From NCBI GenBank assembly GCA_946480295.1, contig CAMLIT010000005.1:1-64000 (forward strand): DNA of 64,000 bases, written 5' to 3'. The stretch comes from an uncultured Gemmatimonadota bacterium. Lineage in GTDB: Bacteria > Gemmatimonadota > Gemmatimonadetes > Gemmatimonadales > Gemmatimonadaceae. Positions 58,105 through 64,000 of this stretch are shown piece after piece. Within the stretch, counting starts at the first letter, position 1. Each line of letters opens with the position of its first letter. The notes under the pieces were generated by a model that saw only the letters and a list, made by a program, of their open reading frames with translations, made no database searches and had not been told where the DNA came from. The position numbers were made by a program, and so were the translations under genes.

Positions 58105-58844
58105 ACCTTCGCCATGTCGGCCACGTCGATGTCGAAGTTCGCCCAGACCTTCTGCACGTCGTCCAGCTCCTCGAGGTCCTCGAGCAGCTTGAGCAGCGTC
58201 TCCGCGTCCTTCCCCTCGACTTTCACCGTCGTCTTCGGGATCATCGCCAGCTCGGCTTCGGCGACGACGAGGCCCTTCGACTCGAGGGTGGTCTTCACGG
58301 CGTGGAAGTCGTTCGGCGCCGTCGTCACGACGAACTGCTCGTCCTCGCGGGCGAAGTCCTCCGCCCCGGCGTCGAGCGCCGCTTCCATGACCGCGTCCTC
58401 CTCGTACTTCGTCGCGTCGATGTAGATCTGCCCCTTCTTCTCGAACATCCAGCCGACGGAGCCCTGCGACCCGATGCTGCCGCCGCCGCGCGAGAGCTTG
58501 TGCCGCACCTCGGCGACCGTGCGGTTCGGGTTGTCCGTCACCGCGTCGATCATCAGCGCCACGCCCGCCGGCCCGTAGCCCTCGTAGGTGACCTCGGTGT
58601 AGTCCACCCCTTCCAGCTCGCCCGTCCCCTTCTTGATCGCGCGGTCGATGTTCTCCTTCGGCATCGAGTTGGCGCGGGCCGTCTCGATCGCCGTGCGCAG
58701 CCGGGCGTTGCCGTTAGGGTCGCCTCCGCCGAGCTTCGCCGCCATGGTGATCTCGCGGATGAGCTTCGTGAAGAGGGCGCCGCGCTTGGCATCGGCCGCG
58801 GCCTTGTAGTGCTTGATCTGCTTCCATTTACTGTGGCCAGCCAT
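58101..58844 (-). CDS. yebC: YebC/PmpR-family protein
   Basis: The 247-residue cytosolic protein starts GHSKWKQIKHYKAAADAKRGALFTKLIREI, has YEGYGPAGVALMIDAVTDNPNRTVAEVRHKLSRGGGSIGSQGSVGWMFEKKG and ends with a three-domain layout. Members act as DNA-binding transcription regulators; more recent work on family members points to relief of ribosome stalling at proline runs. It leads the ruvC-ruvA operon. The upstream gap to 59010 holds no other gene. Confidence 0.95.
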   Translation of the reverse strand: MAGHSKWKQIKHYKAAADAKRGALFTKLIREITMAAKLGGGDPNGNARLRTAIETARANSMPKENIDRAIKKGTGELEGVDYTEVTYEGYGPAGVALMIDAVTDNPNRTVAEVRHKLSRGGGSIGSQGSVGWMFEKKGQIYIDATKYEEDAVMEAALDAGAEDFAREDEQFVVTTAPNDFHAVKTTLESKGLVVAEAELAMIPKTTVKVEGKDAETLLKLLEDLEELDDVQKVWANFDIDVADMAKV

Positions 58845-59009
58845 ACGGAGCTCGTGAGGCGGAAGGGCAGTGATCGAGGAACCGGTGAGCCAATCGTAAA
58901 GTAAGGCGGACGGAGGCGCCCGGGAAACCGTGCCGCCGCCGTCACCCTCACCGATTCCCAACCTACCATTTCCCACCCTTTCCGTTACTGCCCTTGCCGT
59001 TGCTGCTCT

Positions 59010-60122
59010 TCAAGGCGTGATGGCCACCATCACCCGGAACCCCGTCATCCCCGCCGCTACCAGCGTGCCGGCGCGGTTCGCCGCCGGCGCCGCCAGGCGC
59101 CCGATGGTGTAGCCGGCGCTCGGCGAGATGCCGACGCCGTGGGCGCGGAAGTCCGCCCGCACGCCGAGGGTGGCCATGGTGCTCGGCAGGTACGCGTCGC
59201 GCTGCCAGTTCCGGAGCTCCAGGCTGGGCTCCACCGCGATGCCGTGCGGGCGCACCCCGACGGCGACGAGGGCATCGGCGACGTTGTCGTAGCCGACGCC
59301 GGTGCCGTCCGCGAGGGTGCCGCTGGCGCGGTAGAGATCCCAGGCCGCGATCGTCAACTCCGCGCCCGCCACGCTGTTCGTGACCGCGACCTGGCCGATG
59401 TACCGGTCGCCCGTGTTGTAGATCGAGCCCCCGGCGACGTCGTTGCCGAAGGTCGAATAGGTGAGCCCGGCGGAGATCCGCCCCGTGCCGAGCGGCCGAT
59501 CCGCGCCGATCCGCGCCCGGTACTCGTTGCCTGGCGCGAAGCGCAGCCGCGCGCCCGTGGCGTCCTGGTACGGGTCGTACGCCGAGGAGACCCTCACGCT
59601 GCCGCCGAAGCCGACGTTCCAGTCGCCGACCGGGCGGGCGGCGGCGACGCCCGCCGTTCCCCCGAACCCGCTTCCCATCGCCGTGATCGGGAAATCGAGG
59701 AAGTCGCTGGCGATGCGCCCCGCCGCGATCATCTCCGCGTCGGTGGCCGTCTCGCGGCCGGTCGGCAGCTCGAGCCCTGCGGTCAGGACGGCGAAGTCGT
59801 CGCCGATCGTGTAGCTCCCGCGGAGCTGCGTATCCGTGAAGCCGCTGATCTGGCTGACGCCCCGGTCCGGCCCGCTCGCCGTCACGACGCGCGCGGAGGT
59901 GTAGGAGGTGCCGAGATCGAACGTCAGCGCCGGCGAGACGGGCACCACCACGTAGATCGGCAGCGAGAGCTCCGAGATGGTCTGCCCGACCGGGGAGTTC
60001 AGCGAGTATTCCGTGAACTGGGGACCGGCGGTGCCATCGGCGTCCCAGACGGACTGTGCCTGCAGGCTCGTCGCGCCGAGAGCGAGCGCTGCCCCGAGCG
60101 CGAGGAAGCCGTGAAGCTGCAT
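59010..60122 (-). CDS. Outer membrane beta-barrel/porin-like protein
   Basis: The 370-residue precursor has a signal peptide (FLALGAALALGATSLQAQS) and a Gly/Ala/Thr-rich series of amphipathic strands to the C-terminus (FDLGTSYTSARVVTA, RGSYTIGDDFAVLTAGLELPTGRET, YRARIGADRPLGTGRISAGLTYS). It resembles phenol-degradation MetA-type or FadL-like channels, without a decisive signature. It lies 7 bp downstream of the CsgG/TPR lipoprotein gene, so the two are expected to be expressed together and may form a secretion or sensing unit at the outer membrane. Confidence 0.78.
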   Translation of the reverse strand: MQLHGFLALGAALALGATSLQAQSVWDADGTAGPQFTEYSLNSPVGQTISELSLPIYVVVPVSPALTFDLGTSYTSARVVTASGPDRGVSQISGFTDTQLRGSYTIGDDFAVLTAGLELPTGRETATDAEMIAAGRIASDFLDFPITAMGSGFGGTAGVAAARPVGDWNVGFGGSVRVSSAYDPYQDATGARLRFAPGNEYRARIGADRPLGTGRISAGLTYSTFGNDVAGGSIYNTGDRYIGQVAVTNSVAGAELTIAAWDLYRASGTLADGTGVGYDNVADALVAVGVRPHGIAVEPSLELRNWQRDAYLPSTMATLGVRADFRAHGVGISPSAGYTIGRLAAPAANRAGTLVAAGMTGFRVMVAITP

Positions 60123-60129
60123 CGATGCG

Positions 60130-61467
60130 TCAGTGGCCCGGGTCGTGGACGATCACGGGTACGCGCGCGGTATGCCCCGTCGGGTTGTCGGCGCCGGTGC
60201 CGGCGGCGAATCCGTTCTTGTCCGTCGGCCGGCCGCCGCGCCCGGCGTTGCCGTGCGTCGCGTTCCGCGCCTGGTTCGGGTTCACGTCGTCGGCGAGCGA
60301 CGCCGCCGTGGTGGTTCCGGGTGCGGCCACCCGCCCGTCGGCGGCCGCGCGGACGACCCGCGCCTCCTCGCCGCCGAGGCTCCGCTCCACCGTCTGCGTC
60401 GTCAGGCGCGAGCCGGTGGACAGCGTCTGCGTCTCGCTGCTCTTCTGCAGCGCCGCGCCGAAGCCGGGATCGAGGCGTGCCGCGTCGTCGAACATCTGCC
60501 GCGCGTCGTCGTACCGTCCCTGGTCCTCGAGCGCGAGGCCGCGGCTGAAGGCGAGGAACGCGGCGAGCGACTTCGTCGGCCGCTGCTCGATGGCGTCGTG
60601 TTCCGCCGTCGTGAGCTCCACGTGCATGGCGTCGAACAGGCCGAAGACGATGTTCTTCTCCAGCGTCAGCACCTGGTCGAGGGCGCGATCGTCCGCGGCC
60701 GAACCGGCCACGCGCGTGGTGGGCACGTCGATGACCGCCGCGTCCATGCGGAGCTGCTCGCCCTGCTGCACGATCGACCCGTCCACCAGGCGTCCCGCCT
60801 GGAGGATCCGCCCCGCCCGCACGCCCGTCGCCGCGTCCGTCGCGCCGCGGTGCTGCAGCCGCAGCTCGTCCATCAGCGCCTGCATGCGCGCGCGCTCGAC
60901 GACGGTGATCCGGTTGGAGCGGCTGAGATCCGTGACCATGAGCTCCGCGATCCCGCGCGCCAGGGGACGCAGCGAGCTGTCGGCGCCGGTGAAGCGCAGC
61001 GGCAGCACGGCGACCGTGTTCGACGTGCCGGGAACGGCGCCGATCCGCCGCTCCGCGCGGATGGCGCTCCGTGCGTCGAGCTGCATCTCGCGCCGCGACA
61101 GCGCCGCGAGGCGCGCCTCCAGCTCCCGGCGCACGCGTCGCGTGTGCCCCACGCGCAGGTACGTCGCGTACGCCGCGCGCGCCGTCGGCAGGTCGTTGAG
61201 CTGCTCGGCGCTCATCCCGAGGTAGAGCGCGGCGACGCCGTCGTCCGGCGCGAGCCGGGTCGCGGTGTCGAGCGTGACGCGCGCGTCCGCATAGCGCCCG
61301 GCCTCGTAGTACGCGACGCCGAGCGAGCGGAGCACCGCCGCCGAGCGGGGCTGCTCGGCACGCGCCTGCTCGAGGCGCGCGATGCCGTCGCGCCCCTGGG
61401 CCGTCGACGCGCACGCCGCGGCGCTCGTCGCCACGGCCGCGATGACGAAGGATCGAAGGATTCGCAT
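60130..61467 (-). CDS. CsgG-like lipoprotein with TPR repeats
   Basis: The 445-residue product starts at ATG 61467, behind a GGAGG site. The signal is VIAAVATSAAAC, lipobox Cys about residue 19. Two N-terminal TPRs follow (AAVLRSLGVAYYEAGRYADARVTLD, VAALYLGMSAEQLNDLPTARAAYATYL). The middle is a CsgG/FlgO-type domain (VAVLPLRFTGADSSLRPLARGIAELMVTDLSRSNRITVVERARMQALMDELRL, then GRILQAGRLVDGSI). Another TPR-like repeat (FLAFSRGLALEDQGRYDDARQMFDDA) precedes a low-complexity tail. CsgG-fold proteins form outer membrane rings or bind secretion channels. The next gene downstream is a barrel. Confidence 0.85.
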   Translation of the reverse strand: MRILRSFVIAAVATSAAACASTAQGRDGIARLEQARAEQPRSAAVLRSLGVAYYEAGRYADARVTLDTATRLAPDDGVAALYLGMSAEQLNDLPTARAAYATYLRVGHTRRVRRELEARLAALSRREMQLDARSAIRAERRIGAVPGTSNTVAVLPLRFTGADSSLRPLARGIAELMVTDLSRSNRITVVERARMQALMDELRLQHRGATDAATGVRAGRILQAGRLVDGSIVQQGEQLRMDAAVIDVPTTRVAGSAADDRALDQVLTLEKNIVFGLFDAMHVELTTAEHDAIEQRPTKSLAAFLAFSRGLALEDQGRYDDARQMFDDAARLDPGFGAALQKSSETQTLSTGSRLTTQTVERSLGGEEARVVRAAADGRVAAPGTTTAASLADDVNPNQARNATHGNAGRGGRPTDKNGFAAGTGADNPTGHTARVPVIVHDPGH

Positions 61468-61475
61468 GGTCCCTC

Positions 61476-62327
61476 CTACCGGTCGGGGTCGAGCATGTCC
61501 TCGAACCGCATCCACCGCGAATAGAAGTAGAGGTCGACGTAGCCGGTGCCGCCGTTGCGGTTCTTCCGCACGAGCAGCTCGGTCGCGCCCTCGATGCCGC
61601 GGCCGGCGTCGTACATCTCCTCGCGGAAGAGCCCGAGCACGACGTCGGCGTGGTGCTTCACCGCGCCGAGGGCGCCGAAGTCGTCGAGCTGCGGCCGGCG
61701 GTCGGGACGCGGGGCGAGGGCGGGAAGCTGCGCGGTCGCGAGGATGGCGAGGTTGAGGTCGAGCGCCATCGTCTTCAGCGCGCGCACCGTCGTCGCCAGC
61801 TCCTCGTCGGTGCTGCGCGCGCCGTGGCCGAGCGCCTGGAGCGAGTCCACGACGAGCAGCGCGAGTCCCGAGCGCGCGTCCAGCAGCTCCGGCAGCTCGT
61901 CGATGCCGCCCGCTGGCAGCCGGTCGATGCGCGGCATGGTGTCGCGCAGCCGCACCGCGGCCGCGCCGACCGCCGCGCGCGCGATGTCGTTCAGCGTCCC
62001 CTGGCGCAGGTCGTCCACCGTGACGCGCCCCTCGATCGCCAGCGCGCGCTCGAGGACGCGCTCGAAGGTCATCTCGCCGGAGAGGAACGCGACCTCGCGC
62101 TTCTGCTGCGCCGCGCGCATGGCGATGGCGAGGGCGAGCGCCGACTTGCCGCTGCCAACGTCGCCGCCGAGCACGATCAGGTCGCCCCGACGGAAGCCGC
62201 CGCCGAGCACGCGATCGACGCTGGGAAAGCCCGACGCGATCGTGTCGCGCGGCTCGGCGCCGTCGGCCACCGCGTCGACCTTCGCCAGCAGGACGGAGAG
62301 AGGAGTGATGTCAGACCGGCGCGTCAT
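61476..62327 (-). CDS. Stand-alone DnaB/RadA-like RecA-fold ATPase
   Basis: The 283-residue protein matches only the C-terminal ATPase half of replicative helicase DnaB. It has IASGFPSVDRVLGGGFRRGDLIVLGGDVGSGKSALAL (Walker A at about 54-62), FLSGEMTFERVLERALA, Walker B LALLVVDSLQALG, and a C-terminal REEMYDAGRGIEGATELLVRKNRNGGTGYVDLYF. The DnaB N-terminal domain is absent. It could be a circadian- or repair-type ATPase rather than a helicase. It lies 8 bp upstream of the CsgG lipoprotein start, in the same direction. Confidence 0.85.
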   Translation of the reverse strand: MTRRSDITPLSVLLAKVDAVADGAEPRDTIASGFPSVDRVLGGGFRRGDLIVLGGDVGSGKSALALAIAMRAAQQKREVAFLSGEMTFERVLERALAIEGRVTVDDLRQGTLNDIARAAVGAAAVRLRDTMPRIDRLPAGGIDELPELLDARSGLALLVVDSLQALGHGARSTDEELATTVRALKTMALDLNLAILATAQLPALAPRPDRRPQLDDFGALGAVKHHADVVLGLFREEMYDAGRGIEGATELLVRKNRNGGTGYVDLYFYSRWMRFEDMLDPDR

Positions 62328-62381
62328 GGCCCTCGGGGGATACGGCTCCGTTCGGTGGACGAGCGAGAACGGACCCCGTTT

Positions 62382-62771
62382 CTAGGCGAGCGTCTGGGCC
62401 AGCCGCTCCAGATCCGACACCGCGGCGGCGTCGAGATACTCCGCCGTGACGACGATCACGTTGTGCAGCGCATCGGGGAGCGCGTGGTCCTCGCTGCCGG
62501 AGGCGTCGACGAGCCGCGCGAGCGCGGGGCGCACGGCGGCGGGGAGCGCCATCGTCGAGAGCCAGTTGCGCGCCGCCGCGGCGCGCGCCGTGCGCATCGC
62601 GACGGGGAGCGCGCGCACCGGGACCGCGTCGTCGACGAGCCGCGCGGCGAGATAGGTGGCGAGCGCCACCTCGCGCGCTCCCCCGAGGGGCGCGCGCCCC
62701 GCCAGGGCGGCGAGGGCTCGAAACCGGAAGCGCGGCGGGGTCAGCGAATAGGGCGGGAGTTGCGAGAACAC
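62382..62771 (-). CDS. Hypothetical alpha-helical protein
   Basis: A frame of 129 residues from GTG 62771 encodes an Ala/Arg/Leu-rich, probably helical protein (PLGGAREVALATYLAARLVDDAVPVRALPVAMRTARAAAARNWL, ending VIVVTAEYLDAAAVSDLERL). The frame continues upstream past the PorX start on the other strand, so the true start is uncertain; the GTG at 62771 is the first common start codon I see that clears that promoter. It precedes the DnaB-like ATPase by 54 bp on the same strand. No family recognised. Confidence 0.55.
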   Translation of the reverse strand: MFSQLPPYSLTPPRFRFRALAALAGRAPLGGAREVALATYLAARLVDDAVPVRALPVAMRTARAAAARNWLSTMALPAAVRPALARLVDASGSEDHALPDALHNVIVVTAEYLDAAAVSDLERLAQTLA

Positions 62772-62822
62772 GCGCGCAATCTGATCCGTGCCGGAGAGTC
62801 GCGCCAGCGGACTCGTCGCGCA

Positions 62823-62851
62823 TTGCTCGCCTTTTTGCGCCCGGCTAGGTT
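62823..62851 (+). promoter_or_regulatory. Sigma-70-like promoter of the PorX-type gene
   Basis: TTGCTC (62823-62828), 17-bp spacer, TAGGTT (62846-62851). The ATG at 62859 starts 7 bases after the -10 element, so the message would be leaderless or nearly so, as for ruvB. Confidence 0.45.
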
Positions 62852-62858
62852 TGGCGAC

Positions 62859-64000
62859 ATGGCGCAACAGGCGAAGTCCGTGCTCTGGGTCGATGACGAA
62901 GCGGAGCTGCTGGAGCCGCATCGCATCTTCTTGCGAGACAAGGGCTTCACCGTGGAATCCGTCACCAACGCCGACGATGCCGTCGAGCTGGTGCGGCGCC
63001 ACCCGTTCGACCTCGTCCTCCTCGACGAGCAGATGCCCGGCACGCGCGGCATGGACGCCGTCCGCGAGCTGCGCGGTCTCGACGCGAATCTCGCCATCGT
63101 GATGGTCACGAAGAGCGAGGAGGACTCCACGATGCGCGAGGCGATCGGCGCCGACGTCGGCGGCTATCTCGTCAAGCCGGTGACGCCGCGCCAGGTGTAC
63201 GCGCTCGTCACGCGGCTGCTCGAGGGATCGCGCATCCGCCAGCAGGCGGTGGCGCGCCGCTTCGTGGAGCGCTTCCGCGCGCTGCAGCTCGAATCCTTCC
63301 GCGACCTCGATTGGCGCGACTGGATCGACCGCTACGCCGAGCTCGCGCAGTGGGACCTCGACCTCACGGCGGCCGAGGAGCACAGCCTGCACGACTCGCT
63401 GCTCGGCTTCCGCCCCGACCTGCATCGCGCGTTCGCGCAGTACATCGTCGAGGCGTATCCGCGCTGGCTGGCGGATCTCGAGGGCGACCGGCCGCCGCTC
63501 TCCATCGACATCGTCCCCGAGTTCCTCCTCCCGATCGTCGAGCGCGACGGGCAGGCGGTGCTCGTCGTCGTCGACTGCCTGCGCCTCGATCAGTGGCGCG
63601 CCCTCGAGCCGCTCGTCGCGCCGATGTTCGAGGTCGAGACGACGCACTACTTCAGCATCCTCCCCACCGCGACGCCGTACGCGCGCAACGCGCTGTTCAG
63701 CGGCCTCTTTCCGGCGGAGATCGCCGCCCGCTTTCCCGACTGGTGGGGCGAGCGGGAGGACGAGACGCTCAACGCGCACGAGCGCGAGCTGCTCGTCGCC
63801 CAGCTCGAGGAGATGGGAAGGTCGGTGCCGGTGCGCTACGAGAAGCTCTCCACGGCGGCGGAGAGCGAGGAGCTGGAGCGCCGGCTCGGCACGGCGATCG
63901 GCCCCGAGGGGATCAGCGCGTTCGTCTTCAACTTCATCGACCTGCTGACGCACGGGCGCTCGGAGTCGATGATCCTCTACGAGGTGGCACGCGACGAGAT
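62859..64000 (+). CDS. PorX-like response regulator with PglZ domain (3' end beyond window)
   Basis: The frame opens at ATG 62859 and is still open at the window edge after 380 residues. The first 125 residues are a receiver domain: VLWVDDEAE, phospho-Asp56 in LVLLDEQMPG, and YLVKPVTP with the conserved Lys. A helical linker follows, then a PglZ alkaline-phosphatase-like domain (VLVVVDCLRLDQWRALEPL, THYFSILPTATPYARNALFSGLFP, FVFNFIDLLTHGRSE). This receiver-PglZ pair is the architecture of PorX, which governs the type IX secretion system in Bacteroidota. A partner kinase PorY was not seen. Transcribed divergently from the small hypothetical gene. Confidence 0.9.
   Translation, partial: MAQQAKSVLWVDDEAELLEPHRIFLRDKGFTVESVTNADDAVELVRRHPFDLVLLDEQMPGTRGMDAVRELRGLDANLAIVMVTKSEEDSTMREAIGADVGGYLVKPVTPRQVYALVTRLLEGSRIRQQAVARRFVERFRALQLESFRDLDWRDWIDRYAELAQWDLDLTAAEEHSLHDSLLGFRPDLHRAFAQYIVEAYPRWLADLEGDRPPLSIDIVPEFLLPIVERDGQAVLVVVDCLRLDQWRALEPLVAPMFEVETTHYFSILPTATPYARNALFSGLFPAEIAARFPDWWGEREDETLNAHERELLVAQLEEMGRSVPVRYEKLSTAAESEELERRLGTAIGPEGISAFVFNFIDLLTHGRSESMILYEVARDE

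Noticed and set aside
58845..59009. Possible tRNA or small RNA in the gap before yebC
   Set aside because: No cloverleaf with paired acceptor ends or T-loop consensus could be drawn.

Overview
The window reads as a very GC-rich (by eye around 70 percent or more) diderm bacterium, most likely a member of the Gemmatimonadota. The reasons are the base composition, dense runs of genes joined by ATGA/GTGA overlaps, an outer-membrane gene set (TamA/TamB, Lgt, several beta-barrels, lipoproteins), a primary-type sigma factor without region 1.1, a PorX-type response regulator, and Ser/Thr kinase signalling. No rRNA, tRNA, CRISPR array or insertion sequence was found. The lineage is an inference from gene content; no marker gene was aligned.

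Layout. 1-4.6 kb (minus): a lipid kinase running off the left edge and a large GH18-deacetylase-GT2 fusion. 4.7-9.4 kb (minus): a primary-like sigma factor with a clear promoter, then a cluster of Ser/Thr kinase, cobalamin adenosyltransferase, aroB, a 3D-domain lipoprotein and a small membrane protein. 9.5-13.7 kb: a ferredoxin-NADP reductase, a MazG-like protein, and an orphan peptide-ABC permease with its binding protein. 14-21.9 kb (plus): tamA-tamB-lipid kinase. 21.9-28.7 kb (plus): hybrid histidine kinase, an NtrC-like regulator with degenerate ATPase motifs, a zinc-ribbon peptide, a P1 peptidase and an NlpC/P60 hydrolase. 29.2-35.4 kb (plus): EamA transporter, HAD phosphatase, CYTH protein, acpS, a cytochrome c-FTR1 iron permease and a UPF0316 protein. 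35.6-49.8 kb (minus): a long run for translation quality and envelope work: ruvB, a GT-C enzyme, queA, tgt, yajC, def, fmt, rsmB, PASTA protein, rpe, TlpA-like, YbbR, tsaD, lgt. 50-56.5 kb: envelope lipoproteins and barrels, an aminotransferase, and a stretch of lower GC that looks acquired. 56.9-58.8 kb (minus): yebC-ruvC-ruvA. 59-62.8 kb (minus): barrel, CsgG/TPR lipoprotein, DnaB-like ATPase, small protein. 62.9 kb to the edge (plus): a PorX homologue.

The most striking signal is a family of palindromic elements of about 130-230 bp. They are built from heptanucleotide arrays (GGGAGGC)n and (GGGACGC/A)n on one side and the reverse complement on the other, around a variable core. Some sit between genes, three of them in convergent gaps and one fused in frame to the start of mazG. 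Two related copies lie in frame inside the essential tRNA-modification genes tsaD and tgt, adding about 55-60 residues to each protein. The intergenic cores keep their self-complementarity while the bases change between copies. This resembles the Rickettsia palindromic elements in behaviour but not in sequence, and I know of no description of it.
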